Positions 1 through 7,828 are shown, counted from the stretch's first letter. The stretch is 64,000 nucleotides of DNA from Nostocoides sp. (GCA_016702415.1 JADJEA010000001.1:973001-1037000); one strand, 5' to 3'. Notes: generated from the letters alone by a model not told the origin. A program made the numbers and translations.

Positions 1-378
1 CGTCGGGTCACCGAGGAAGGGTGCCGCCTTGGTCACCGAGGCGAACTTGCTCGAGAACTCCCCGAACGCGAGGTGCTGCGCCCGCTCCCGGACCAGGCCG
101 AACGCCGCAATATCCCAGAACGCCGTGGAGCCGCCATTGCCGAGGACGACTTCGTACCCGTCCGGGGGCGTGAACAGCGTGGTCAGACCCGCGCGGATCT
201 CCTTGACCAGGTTCTTGACCTGGGCCTGCCGGTGGGAGGTGCCGAGGATCGTGCCGCCGATGGCGGCCAGCGCGCTCACCTGCTCCGGGCGAACCTTGGA
301 CGGGCCGCATCCGAAGCGTCCGTCCACCGGGCGCAGGTCGTCAGGGAGGCGAAGGTCGGGGGTCGCAGTCGCAGTCAC
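1..378 (-). CDS. serC: Phosphoserine aminotransferase (SerC), 3-prime end outside window
   Basis: PLP enzyme that converts 3-phosphohydroxypyruvate and glutamate to phosphoserine in serine biosynthesis. The first 126 codons, read leftward from a GTG at 378, contain the actinobacterial SerC signature: DGRFGCGPSKVRPEQ, then GTSHRQAQVKNLVKEIR and YEVVLGNGGSTAFWDIAAFG. GTG is chosen because no in-frame ATG lies near it and the homologous N-terminus begins about here. The rest of the gene runs off the left edge. Long open frames on the plus strand over this region are shadows of this gene. Confidence 0.9.
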   Translation of the reverse strand, partial: MTATATPDLRLPDDLRPVDGRFGCGPSKVRPEQVSALAAIGGTILGTSHRQAQVKNLVKEIRAGLTTLFTPPDGYEVVLGNGGSTAFWDIAAFGLVRERAQHLAFGEFSSKFASVTKAAPFLGDPT

Positions 379-689
379 GCCCGCCAGTCTCGCAAAGGGC
401 CTCGGGTGACCGGTGCCACGTCCCGCCTCGCGGGACACCTCACCGGCTGCTGCGCGCTGGTCCTGGCGGTATGTCGACCCCCCCTCCCCCGGGGGATCGC
501 GGCGGGCGCTGCCCGGGGGTCGGCCCGGGTGGGGAGGATGCGGCATACGGAATCCGCATGGAATGCAGTTCATCCAGTCATGTGGAGCATTCCGGGCTTG
601 CCCAGCGTAGCGGGGGCGGCGCAGACTGGTTGTGGTGTCACACGGGAGTGCACCACCGAGATGCACACCGACACAAGGAGAAACCCACA
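379..689. other. Gene-free leader between divergent serC and the 29-aa peptide gene
   Basis: No convincing ORF. Visible structure: C- and G-rich runs at about 478-520 that can pair; a 7-bp inverted repeat (GGAATGC 560-566 with GCATTCC 587-593); and an inverted repeat GTGGTGTCAC (632-641) / GTGCACCAC (648-656) with a one-base bulge, just upstream of the ribosome-binding site at about 675-681. One GGCATAC word is at 542. The region must carry both divergent promoters. It could be a structured 5-prime UTR for the small gene, but it matches no riboswitch class I know. Confidence 0.45.
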
Positions 690-779
690 ATGACCTGCAT
701 CAAGACCTGGCTGCGGAAGTTCGACGCCTGGACCCTCGAGGCCTTCAACCCGCCGGTCCCGGGCTACCGCGGCCGCTGA
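690..779 (+). CDS. 29-aa peptide with its own RBS and terminator, function unknown
   Basis: ATG at 690, preceded 8-9 nt upstream by a strong AAGGAGA (675-681); stop TGA at 777-779. The product is a basic, aromatic 29-mer starting MTCIKTWLRKFDAW and ending FNPPVPGYRGR, with no signal peptide or transmembrane segment. Residues 4-18 could form a short amphipathic helix, and the tail is Pro/Gly-rich. The gene is a self-contained unit: a long leader, good Shine-Dalgarno and a 16-bp terminator hairpin 22 nt after the stop. I do not recognise the family. Either a conserved small actinobacterial protein or a regulatory leader peptide is possible, but no longer gene follows on this strand. Confidence 0.6.
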   Translation: MTCIKTWLRKFDAWTLEAFNPPVPGYRGR

Positions 780-800
780 GCCACCGGCCCCCACACCACG

Positions 801-836
801 ACGGCGCCCCCTCCCGAAACCGGGAGGGGGCGCCGT
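801..836. terminator. Perfect 16-bp hairpin terminator, bidirectional
   Basis: Arms 801-816 and 821-836 are perfectly complementary around the loop AAAC (817-820). It lies between the convergent 29-aa peptide gene and citrate synthase, so it can serve both. There is no long T tract, as is common in high-GC actinobacteria. Confidence 0.85.
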
Positions 837-868
837 TCGCGTGTGCGGGCCGGTGGCTCGGCTCCGCC

Positions 869-1975
869 TCAGTCTTCGTGCGGCCGGTAGCCGCGCACGG
901 CCGAAAGCGGGCGGGGGCCTTCGCCGACATACTTCGCCGACGGGCGGATCAGCCGGCCGGTCTTCTTCTGCTCGAGGATGTGCGCGGACCAGCCGGCGAC
1001 GCGGGCGGAGACGAAGAGCGGGGTCATCATGTTGCCCGGGACATCGGCGAAGTCGAGCAGCACGGCGGCCCAGAAGTCGACATTCGTCTCCATCTTGCGC
1101 TCGGGGTAGCGCTCGGCGAGAGCGGCGATGGCCGCCTTCTCCAACTCCAGCGCCACCTCGTAGCGGGGCGCGCCCAGCCGCTGGCAGGTGTCGCGCAGGA
1201 CGGCGGCGCGGGGGTCGTAGGCGCGGTACACGCGGTGCCCGAAGCCCATCAGGCGCTCACCGCGGTCGAACACGTCAGCGACATACTTGGCCGCGTCCCC
1301 GGTCTGCTCGACGCCCTCGATCATCTCCTTGGCCCGCGACGGGGCACCACCGTGCAGGGGCCCGGACAGGGCACCGACGGCCCCGGACAGGCAGGCGGCG
1401 ACATCGGCGCCGGTCGAGGCGATGACCCGCGCGGTGAAGGTCGAGGCGTTCATACCGTGCTCGGCCGCGGAGGTGAAGTAGGCGTCGATGGCCTCGACGT
1501 GGGCCGGGTCGGGCTCGCCGCGCCAGCGGATCATGAACCGCTCGACGATCGTCCTGCCCTCGTCGACCCGGCGCTGCGGGACCATCGGCGTTCCGAGGCC
1601 GTGGGCGGACTGGGCGATAAAGGACATCGCCATGACTGACGCCCGGGCCAGGTCCTCGCGGGTCTGTTCCGGGGTGATGTCGAGCAGCGGGCGGAAGCCC
1701 CACAGCGGCGCCAACTGGCACAGCGCGGACTGGACGTCGACGCGGATGTCGCCGGTGTGCACCGGCAGCGGGAAGGGCTCCGCGGGCGGCAGGCCCGGGC
1801 CGAGTTCGTTGTCGACGAGCAGCCCCCAGACCTGCCCGAAACTGATCTGCCCCACGAGGTCCTTCAGATCGACGCCGCGATAGCGCAGCGCGCCGCCCTC
1901 TTTGTCGGGCTCGGCGATCTCGGTCTCGAACGCGATGACGCCTTCGAGTCCGTGCTTGACCTCGTTGTCAGTCAT
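869..1975 (-). CDS. citA: Citrate synthase, citrate synthase 2 type
   Basis: Condenses acetyl-CoA and oxaloacetate to citrate. 368 aa, usual for the actinobacterial citrate synthase 2 family (M. tuberculosis CitA type). The catalytic triad is visible: His208 in GPLHGGAPS, His247 in GFGHRVYRAYDPRA and Asp300 in NVDFWAAVLLD. The start is ATG at 1975 (MTDNEVKHGLEGV); an upstream in-frame extension lacks family similarity. A TAGGCT -10-like hexamer (minus strand, 2017-2022) suggests a short leader. Shares a terminator with the convergent 29-aa peptide gene. Confidence 0.93.
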   Translation of the reverse strand: MTDNEVKHGLEGVIAFETEIAEPDKEGGALRYRGVDLKDLVGQISFGQVWGLLVDNELGPGLPPAEPFPLPVHTGDIRVDVQSALCQLAPLWGFRPLLDITPEQTREDLARASVMAMSFIAQSAHGLGTPMVPQRRVDEGRTIVERFMIRWRGEPDPAHVEAIDAYFTSAAEHGMNASTFTARVIASTGADVAACLSGAVGALSGPLHGGAPSRAKEMIEGVEQTGDAAKYVADVFDRGERLMGFGHRVYRAYDPRAAVLRDTCQRLGAPRYEVALELEKAAIAALAERYPERKMETNVDFWAAVLLDFADVPGNMMTPLFVSARVAGWSAHILEQKKTGRLIRPSAKYVGEGPRPLSAVRGYRPHED

Positions 1976-2149
1976 AGAAACCCCCGTCGGTGAGGTGGTG
2001 GGCCTGGGTGTCGGCGAGCCTATTGTGCATGGCGCCTCGCCCCGACGTGACGCGGGTCTCTCCCTGTGAACGCCCCCAACCGCGCACACGCCGTATGCCG
2101 GGTTCGCTCCAGCGGGGCCACGAACCGCCCGGCAAGCCCCGGCTCGTCA

Positions 2150-2350
2150 ACTTGAGCACGCCATAGGGACTTGAGCACGCCAACCCCCGGCTCCAACAGG
2201 GCCCGCCAAGCCCGGCTCCCGAACTTGAGCACGCAGTACGGACTTGAGCACGCCAGACATGGCGTGCTCAAGTCCGTACCGCGTGCTCAAGTTGCGTTGG
2301 CGTGCTCAAGTTCGGGCCGGCGTGCTCAAGTTGCGTTGGCGTGCTCAAGT
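2150..2350. repeat. Cluster of nine ACTTGAGCACGC dodecamers in both orientations
   Basis: Forward copies (ACTTGAGCACGC) start at 2150, 2169, 2223 and 2242; inverted copies (GGCGTGCTCAAGT) start at 2261, 2280 (first base C), 2299, 2319 and 2338. Spacing is 19-20 bp except for one 54-bp gap. The central pair forms a perfect hairpin: arms 2236-2255 and 2260-2279, loop GACA. The last four copies form a 39-bp unit repeated twice (spacers TGCGTT and TCGGGC alternate). It lies between the divergent citA and pdxH. It could be a protein-binding array, an intergenic repeat family or a cruciform-forming element. Confidence 0.9.
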
Positions 2351-2448
2351 TCGGGCTGCGCCCCCCAACGCCCGTGGCCAGTGACCCGAACTCCAGCCGG
2401 AGACGGGGCGGCGGGCGCGGCAGCGGGAGGAGCCGTCACGCCGGCCCC

Positions 2449-2516
2449 CGGGAGACCGCCGCCCTCGGGAGACCGCCGCCCCCGGGAGACCGCCGCCCCC
2501 GGGAGACCGCCGCCCC
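2449..2516. repeat. Tandem repeat, 17 bp x 4, upstream of pdxH
   Basis: Unit CGGGAGACCGCCGCCCC starts at 2449, 2466, 2483 and 2500 with an exact 17-bp period; unit 1 ends in T instead of C. It ends 22 bp before the pdxH -10 hexamer, so copy-number change could alter the promoter. Confidence 0.92.
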
Positions 2517-2538
2517 GGACACTGTCGGACCCCGGTCC

Positions 2539-2544
2539 TAGATT
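2539..2544 (+). promoter_or_regulatory. -10 hexamer TAGATT of a probable leaderless pdxH promoter
   Basis: TAGATT followed by exactly six bases and the pdxH ATG. That spacing puts the transcription start at or next to the A of the start codon; no Shine-Dalgarno precedes the gene. Confidence 0.65.
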
Positions 2545-2550
2545 GGCGTC

Positions 2551-3237
2551 ATGGAGCGCACAACCGTCGAGCGGATCGATTATCCCGGGGAAGGCCTGGC
2601 CGAGGAGCAGGTGCCGGCCGCGCCATACGAGCTCGTCGTCGCCTGGCTGGAGGCGGCGGTGGAGCGAGGACGCAGCGGCGGCGATGTCCCGGAGCCGACC
2701 GCGATGGCGGTGGCGACGGAGGGGAGTGACGGCATACCCAATGTCCGCACCGTCCTGTTGCGGGTGGTCGAGCCGGAGGGGCTGGGGTTCTACTGCCACC
2801 TCGACTCCACCAAGGGGCGTGAGCTGGCGGCGCGTCCGGTCGCCGCTCTGACGTTGACCTGGCCGGCGATATTCCGGGCGATCCGCGCGCGCGGGCGCGT
2901 CGTGGAACTCGACCGCGACACGGTGACCGCCTATTTCACGAGCCGCCCCTGGGGGTCACGGATCTCGGCGTGGACCTCCGAGCAGTCCCAACCCGTCGAC
3001 GCCCGGGACCCCCTCCAGGCGCGGTATGCCGCCCTCGCCGCCCGCTGGCCCGACACCGGCTCGCCCGACGATGTCCCGGTCCCGCCGCGGTGGGGCGGGT
3101 TCCGGATCATTCCCGAGGAAGTCGAGTTCTGGGCGGGCCGGTCCAATCGGCTGCACGACCGGCACGTCTTCGTCCGCACCGGGCCTGGGACGCTCGCAGA
3201 CCCGGCGGCGTGGCGACGCTTTCGCCGGCAACCGTGA
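2551..3237 (+). CDS. pdxH: Pyridoxamine 5-prime-phosphate oxidase
   Basis: FMN enzyme oxidising pyridoxamine/pyridoxine phosphate to pyridoxal phosphate. 228 aa, full length. Family motifs: NVRTVLLR (64-71), SRPWGSRISAWTSEQSQPV (131-149), WGGFRI (181-186) and FWAGRSNRLHDR (193-204). The expected C-terminal Arg-rich end is present. First gene of an operon: its TGA overlaps the GTG of the next gene. The start is set by the leaderless -10 at 2539. Confidence 0.93.
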   Translation: MERTTVERIDYPGEGLAEEQVPAAPYELVVAWLEAAVERGRSGGDVPEPTAMAVATEGSDGIPNVRTVLLRVVEPEGLGFYCHLDSTKGRELAARPVAALTLTWPAIFRAIRARGRVVELDRDTVTAYFTSRPWGSRISAWTSEQSQPVDARDPLQARYAALAARWPDTGSPDDVPVPPRWGGFRIIPEEVEFWAGRSNRLHDRHVFVRTGPGTLADPAAWRRFRRQP

Positions 3238-4544
3238 GCGGGGTTGACGGCTCCTCCCGGTCGGATCGCCTCCCCGCCCCACCCGAGGGTCACCACGGTC
3301 CGGCGCCGCCATTCCGGCTGCGGTCGGTGGCGGTCGCGGCATACGGCCCGACGATCCTCGAGGGCATCGGCTATGGCGCCTCCATCCCCGTCGTTCCACT
3401 CCTGGCCCGGCACCTGGGCGCGAGCGTCGGGCAGGCGGCCCTGATCGCCGGCCTCCTCGGCATCGGCCAGTTGGCGACCTCGCTGCCGGCCGGCTCCCTC
3501 ATTGGGCGGTATGGCGAACGCCGCGCCATGCTCGTGGCCGCCACTTTCGGGGCCGTGGCCGCCGGACTCGCCGGAGCCGCTGCCTCGCTCCCGGCCCTGG
3601 CCGCCGCGACCCTGCTGACCGGGATGACGTGGAGCGTCTTCCTCCTGGCCCGCCAGGGGTTCATGATCGACGCGGTCCCGCCCGGGATGCGGGCCCGGGC
3701 GCTGTCGGCGCTCGGTGGGTCGCATCGGATCGGGGCCTTCATCGGTCCGATGCTCGGCGCGCTCGTCATTGCACGGTGGGGGATTCGCGCGGCCTTCGCG
3801 CTGAGCGTCGTTGCCTCGCTGTGTGCGCTCGGCCTCGTCCTGCGTGTGCCCGATCTCGGCGCGGACGCGCGGGAGGCCGCACGCACCGAGCCGGCATCGC
3901 TGTGGTCGGTGTTGGCGAGCCATCGGCATACGCTCGCGACGGTCGGTCTGGGCGCGACCTCGATCTCGGCCCTGCGCGCAATCCGGTTGTCGGTGCTCCC
4001 GTTGTGGGCCGATCACATCGGACTGTCGGCCAGCCAGGTGTCGCTGATCTTCGCGATCTCCTCGGGCATCGAGATCCTCCTCTTTTATCCCGCCGGCTGG
4101 GTCATGGATCACCGGGGCCGCGCGACGGTCGCCGTCCCCACCGCGCTCGCCCATGCCGTCGGGCTCCTCGCCCTGCCGCTCGCCCACGACCTCACGCAGG
4201 TCCTCCTCGTCGCGGTGATCATGGCCGTCGGCAACGGCCTCGGCTCGGGCATCGTCATGACGTTGGGGGCCGATACCGCGCCGGGCGTGCACCGCTCCAA
4301 ATACCTTGGCGGGTGGCGCCTGTGCGGCGACCTCGGCTCGATGGGCGGGCCGTTGGCTCTCGGTGCGCTGACGACGGCGGCCACACTGGGGGTGGCGAGC
4401 GTGACCCTCGGGCTCGGCGGACTTGCCACCGCGGCGTGGATCGCCGTCTGGGTCGGACGTCTGGACCGGGTCCGCGACCACCCCCGGAAGAGGGCAGCGT
4501 TGCGCCCGCGTGACCGACCGCGGGTGAGAGGATCGGGACCGTGA
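3234..4544 (+). CDS. MFS transporter, 12 TM, substrate unknown
   Basis: 436-aa major facilitator protein. GTG 3234 overlaps the pdxH stop (GTGA), giving translational coupling; the open frame extends further upstream but inside pdxH. After a hydrophilic N-terminus of about 30 residues, multiple hydrophobic helices follow. The loop 2-3 signature appears as GSLIGRYGERRAM, and a second-half counterpart as AGWVMDHRGRATV. Resembles actinobacterial drug/sugar exporters. The downstream regulator overlaps its stop codon (GTGA at 4541), so pdxH, this gene and ideR form one operon. An iron-linked substrate is possible from context but unproven. Confidence 0.85.
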   Translation: MSGVDGSSRSDRLPAPPEGHHGPAPPFRLRSVAVAAYGPTILEGIGYGASIPVVPLLARHLGASVGQAALIAGLLGIGQLATSLPAGSLIGRYGERRAMLVAATFGAVAAGLAGAAASLPALAAATLLTGMTWSVFLLARQGFMIDAVPPGMRARALSALGGSHRIGAFIGPMLGALVIARWGIRAAFALSVVASLCALGLVLRVPDLGADAREAARTEPASLWSVLASHRHTLATVGLGATSISALRAIRLSVLPLWADHIGLSASQVSLIFAISSGIEILLFYPAGWVMDHRGRATVAVPTALAHAVGLLALPLAHDLTQVLLVAVIMAVGNGLGSGIVMTLGADTAPGVHRSKYLGGWRLCGDLGSMGGPLALGALTTAATLGVASVTLGLGGLATAAWIAVWVGRLDRVRDHPRKRAALRPRDRPRVRGSGP

Positions 4545-5245
4545 GTGATCTCATCGACACCACGGAGATGTATCTCAAGACCATCTTCGAGCTTGAGGAG
4601 GAGGGCGTCCCGCCGCTGCGCGCGCGGATCGCCGAGCGCCTCGGCCACTCCGGCCCCACGGTGTCGCAGACCGTCGCGCGGATGGAACGCGACGGCCTGG
4701 TCAGTCTGGCCGGTGACCGACAACTCGCGTTCACCGAGCACGGTCGGCGCACCGCCACCCGGGTCATGCGCAAGCACCGCCTCGCCGAGCGGCTCCTCGT
4801 GGACGTCATCGGCCTGGAGTTGCCCTACGTCCACGAGGAGGCGTGCCGGTGGGAGCACGTCATCTCCGAGCGCGTCGAACGCAAGATCCTCGGTCTCCTC
4901 GGCGGCGACCACACCTCGCCCTACGGCAACCCGATCCCCGGTCTTGAGGAACTCGGTGACGAGGCCCCGGCGGAGGGCTTTCGGCACGGTCTGACGACCC
5001 TCGTCGAGGCGGCCCACGGTGACGACGCGGTCGTCGTCGTCTGTCGCATCGGGGAGCCCATCCAGACCGACCAGGAGACCCTTGCCCTCCTCGCCGACGC
5101 CCACGTCCTGCCCGGGTCGGAGGTCGCATTGAGCTTGGACGGTGACCGGGTGATCGCGGTCGGCCGGGGGCTGCCCGCGGCCTTGGGGGTCTCCCTCCCG
5201 GAGGACATCGCCGAGCACGTCTTCTGCCGCCTGGCCGTCGCGTGA
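4541..5245 (+). CDS. ideR: Iron-dependent repressor, IdeR/DtxR family
   Basis: Fe(II)-activated transcriptional repressor of iron uptake genes. 234 aa with N-terminal winged helix, dimerisation domain and C-terminal SH3-like (FeoA-type) domain. Every DtxR/IdeR metal ligand is at its canonical number: Met10, Cys102, Glu105 and His106 (site 2); His79, Glu83 and His98 (site 1). The recognition region SGPTVSQTVARMERDGL matches IdeR rather than MntR. Starts at a GTG overlapping the upstream stop. The alternative, an MntR-like manganese sensor, is disfavoured by Cys102. Confidence 0.92.
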   Translation: MSDLIDTTEMYLKTIFELEEEGVPPLRARIAERLGHSGPTVSQTVARMERDGLVSLAGDRQLAFTEHGRRTATRVMRKHRLAERLLVDVIGLELPYVHEEACRWEHVISERVERKILGLLGGDHTSPYGNPIPGLEELGDEAPAEGFRHGLTTLVEAAHGDDAVVVVCRIGEPIQTDQETLALLADAHVLPGSEVALSLDGDRVIAVGRGLPAALGVSLPEDIAEHVFCRLAVA

Positions 5246-5299
5246 GAAAGCTCTCGTGACCGGAATGTGACATTTCCGGGACCGCGCGGTAGTTTTCCC

Positions 5300-5495
5300 T
5301 CATCCTTCCCCCGGAGGATCCCACCTCGAGACGCCGAGTCCTACCACTCGAGGCCGGGCCGACACACACCGCTGGTAGGAGCGGGGGACCCAATTTCGGG
5401 GCGCATGCGCTCCTTGGGGTGAAGTCCGGTGACCTGGTCACCGGGCCGGGCGCCATACCTCCGCCCGAACCCGACAGCTGACCTCGAAGGCGCTC
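5300..5495 (+). ncRNA. c-di-AMP riboswitch (ydaO/yuaA class)
   Basis: The 263-bp leader of the NlpC/P60 gene carries the class core: GGTAGGAGCGGGGGACCCA, then TTGGGGTGAAGTCC and finally CCGAACCCGACAGCTGACC, followed by CTCGAAGGCGCTCGG. The GACCCA, GGGGTGAA and CGAACCCGACAGCT blocks are in order and spaced as in actinobacterial members that precede cell-wall hydrolase genes. A TAGTTT -10 at 5290-5295 would start the RNA near 5302. Boundaries are approximate. The expected role is lower hydrolase expression at high c-di-AMP. Confidence 0.85.
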
Positions 5496-5508
5496 GGAGG
5501 TCTCCTCA

Positions 5509-6270
5509 GTGTCGACATATATCGGGCGCCATCGCTCCTTCTCATCCGAGCCCTCGACCTTCGCGCCGCTGCGCACCGCGACCCGGCCGGGCTTGATCCT
5601 TCTCGCGACGGGCGCGCTGGTCAGCGCGTTCGCCCTCCCCGCCCAGTCGGTGACCGTCCCGCTGGCCGCCGCATCTCCTCTCGCTGGCCCAGCCACTGCC
5701 GGGGCCGCGTCCCGCACCCCGTCGGTGACCGCACCGGAAGCCGCCGCGCCGCTGGCACAGTCCTTCGGCGTCATCGGCGTCAAGGCGGTCGCCAAGCCGA
5801 AGCCCAAGCCCAAGCCGGTCGTCGTCGCCGCGCGGACCGTGGCCACGACGGTCGCCGCCACGACGCACACGTCCCAGTCGACGGCGCCCAGCGGCGGGAA
5901 CCCGGCCGCACCGAGCACGCCGTCGACGCCGCCCACCCCCGCCCACGGTGGCGTCCTCGCGATCGCGGCCAGCCTCCTGGGCATCCCCTACGTCTACGGT
6001 GGCTCCACGCCGGCCGGTTTCGACTGTTCGGGCTTCACGATGTACGTCTTCGCCCGGGCCGGCATTTCCCTCCCGCGGACGGCGGCCGGCCAGCAGGCGG
6101 CATCGACCCCCGTGTCCAACCCGCAGCCCGGTGACCTCGTGTTCTTCGGTTACCCCGCCTATCACGTCGGGATCTACGCCGGGAACGGCATGATGTACGA
6201 CTCCCCGCACACCGGTGCCGTCACGACCTACCGGGCCATTTGGGGCGGCGCCAACTACGGTCGCCCGTAG
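5509..6270 (+). CDS. Secreted NlpC/P60 peptidoglycan endopeptidase
   Basis: Cell-wall hydrolase cutting peptide stems. 253 aa: N-terminal hydrophobic segment around 28-48 (signal/anchor), an Ala/Pro/Lys-rich linker including a KPKPKPKP run at about 96-103, and a C-terminal NlpC/P60 domain from about 147. Catalytic Cys173 lies in FDCSGF and His219 in AYHVGIY; His234 is the likely third polar residue. GTG start with GGAGG (5496-5500) eight bases upstream, directly after the riboswitch, so the RNA can control it. Stand-alone gene. Confidence 0.9.
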   Translation: MSTYIGRHRSFSSEPSTFAPLRTATRPGLILLATGALVSAFALPAQSVTVPLAAASPLAGPATAGAASRTPSVTAPEAAAPLAQSFGVIGVKAVAKPKPKPKPVVVAARTVATTVAATTHTSQSTAPSGGNPAAPSTPSTPPTPAHGGVLAIAASLLGIPYVYGGSTPAGFDCSGFTMYVFARAGISLPRTAAGQQAASTPVSNPQPGDLVFFGYPAYHVGIYAGNGMMYDSPHTGAVTTYRAIWGGANYGRP

Positions 6271-6343
6271 CCCTCATAGCTCCTCGACAGGCTGGTCACA
6301 GCCTCCTTTGCGAGCCTGGCGACCCGCCTGACGAGGAGCCTGA

Positions 6344-6802
6344 ATGACGTCCGCACCCACCCCTGGCGAGACCGTTGTGTTCGGTCCCGCCGCCTCCGGT
6401 CCTGAATCCGCGCCCATGTCCCCCGCCGCCGCTGGTGCCACGGGTCCCGCTGCAACGGTTGGCCCGGTCGTCCACCCGATCGGTCTCCGGGGTGCCGCGT
6501 GGATGCAGGACACGCCGCCGCGCCCGCCCACCCGCTCCGAGCGGATTCGGTCGTATGCCGCGGGCCTCGCCGCCCGCCCCCGGGTCGCCGCCGCCAGACG
6601 GCACCTGACCGCCGGCGGCTGGCGCTCGCCGGGTGCGTTGCTCGCCGCCGCGGCACTGATGGCCACCGGCTTCCTCGGCGGCAGCATGCTCGGGCACGAC
6701 GAGCATCATGGGGGATTCGCGGGTGACCGGATGGGCACGGCGTTCATGCACGGCCACGGCATGGACCGCGACGGCATGGACCGCGACGGCGACGGTCACT
6801 GA
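6344..6802 (+). CDS. Single-TM protein with His/Asp/Met-rich tail, unknown function
   Basis: 152 aa. Order: Ala/Pro/Gly-rich N-terminus (1-45), basic region with repeated Arg (60-90), one hydrophobic helix (about 95-113), then a charged tail rich in His, Asp, Met and Gly with HDEHHGG, MHGHG and two MDRDG units. The tail could bind divalent metal, but no family is recognised. GAGGAG lies 9 nt before the ATG. The tail ends 17 bp from the convergent macro-domain gene. The repeated MDRDG is coded by a short DNA duplication. Confidence 0.65.
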   Translation: MTSAPTPGETVVFGPAASGPESAPMSPAAAGATGPAATVGPVVHPIGLRGAAWMQDTPPRPPTRSERIRSYAAGLAARPRVAAARRHLTAGGWRSPGALLAAAALMATGFLGGSMLGHDEHHGGFAGDRMGTAFMHGHGMDRDGMDRDGDGH

Positions 6803-6818
6803 CGCGCGAACCCGCCCG

Positions 6819-7352
6819 TCAGCGCTCCGACCAGGCCGCCTCGGCCTCGTCGAAGGCCGCTTTGGCGGCCGCCCCGAAGAGCACGAACCGGATCCGTCGC
6901 ATCCCGTCGCGCCGGTCAGCGTCGGCGTGGGCGACCTCGAGCGCGATCCGCGCCACCTCGCGCACATCCCAGCCATAGACCCCCGCGCTGATTGCCGGGA
7001 ACGCGATCGACGTCGCCCCCAGGCCACGCGCGAGCGCGAGGCTGTTGGCGAAGCACCGGCGCAGGACATCGGGGTCGGTTTGGCCCGCATGACGATTCGG
7101 CCCCACGGTGTGGATGACCCACCGGGCCCGCAGCTTGTGCCCCCTCGTGGCGACCGCGTCCCCGGGAGGCAGTCCGTCCGGGAGGGTCGAGCGCCGCAGC
7201 TCGCGGCACTCCTCCAGCAGGCCCGGGCCCGCGGCGCGATGGATGGCTCCGTCGACTCCGCCCCCGCCGAGCAGCCTCGAGTTGGCGGCGTTGACGATGG
7301 CGTCGACCTTCTGCTTGGTGATGTCGCCCTCGACGATCTCGATCCGGCTCAT
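6819..7352 (-). CDS. Macro-domain protein, O-acetyl-ADP-ribose deacetylase type
   Basis: 177-aa stand-alone macro domain of the MacroD/YmdB kind, which hydrolyses O-acetyl-ADP-ribose or ADP-ribosyl esters. Visible motifs: GDITKQKVDAIVNAANSRLLGGGGVDGAIHRAAG is represented by its GDIT, VNAAN and GGGGVDGAIH parts; WVIHTVGP and AFPAISAGVYGW follow. Probable leaderless start: minus-strand TACCGT (7359-7364) six bases before the ATG; part of this -10 is a GGCATAC word. Confidence 0.9.
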   Translation of the reverse strand: MSRIEIVEGDITKQKVDAIVNAANSRLLGGGGVDGAIHRAAGPGLLEECRELRRSTLPDGLPPGDAVATRGHKLRARWVIHTVGPNRHAGQTDPDVLRRCFANSLALARGLGATSIAFPAISAGVYGWDVREVARIALEVAHADADRRDGMRRIRFVLFGAAAKAAFDEAEAAWSER

Positions 7353-7436
7353 GACCCAACGGTATGCCGCATGCGAGGCTTGTCGGGCGCGGGAGGTGAG
7401 CGCGCGGCATACGGCCTCAGGAAAGGGGACCAGACG

Positions 7437-7808
7437 ATGGCGGACGAGGTCTACTACGACAAGAAGGACCAGCTCCAGATCGTTCAGAACAACTTGCTGC
7501 CCGACGAGCAGTTATTCGCGGTCTACGACGGCAAGGACGTCGGGACCGGGTTCATCGGCCTGACGGACAAGCGGGTCATCCTCCAGGACAACTCGTTCGT
7601 CGGGGGGCGGGTGGCGGTGACCTCCGTGCCCTATTCGAAGATCATCGCGGTGTCCTATGCCTCGAATGCCTCGATGTTCGGCCGGTTCACCGAGGAGACG
7701 GTCGTGGCGATCCACACCTCGCACGCGACCTACGAGATCCTGCTGCGGGGCTCGGACAAGGCCAAGCACGCCCACGACGTGATCCTCCACTACGTCGTCT
7801 ACTCGTGA
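7437..7808 (+). CDS. Small bacterial PH-domain protein
   Basis: 123 aa, soluble. The pattern ...LLPDEQLFAVYDGK, TGFIGLTDKRVIL and VTSVPYSKIIAVSY is typical of the bacterial PH-like (bPH, YokE-type) fold: two antiparallel sheets closed by a C-terminal helix (KAKHAHDVILHYV). Function of these proteins is not established. AGGAAAGGGG lies about 8 nt before the ATG. It lies between divergent macro and co-directional menB genes. Confidence 0.75.
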   Translation: MADEVYYDKKDQLQIVQNNLLPDEQLFAVYDGKDVGTGFIGLTDKRVILQDNSFVGGRVAVTSVPYSKIIAVSYASNASMFGRFTEETVVAIHTSHATYEILLRGSDKAKHAHDVILHYVVYS

Positions 7809-7828
7809 GTCGCCCTCGGCCCGCCGCA

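Noticed and set aside
29..693. Long plus-strand open frames over serC and its upstream region
   Set aside because: They run antisense to a frame with clear SerC motifs, are Arg/Pro/Gly-rich and have no Shine-Dalgarno; typical shadow frames of high-GC DNA.
2150..2350. CRISPR array
   Set aside because: Repeats are only 12-13 bp, spacers 6-8 bp, orientation reverses in the middle, and no cas genes are near.
4109..5984. Minus-strand frames across ideR and the riboswitch
   Set aside because: They are antisense to proteins with complete motif sets and contain low-complexity Arg/Pro/Gly sequence.
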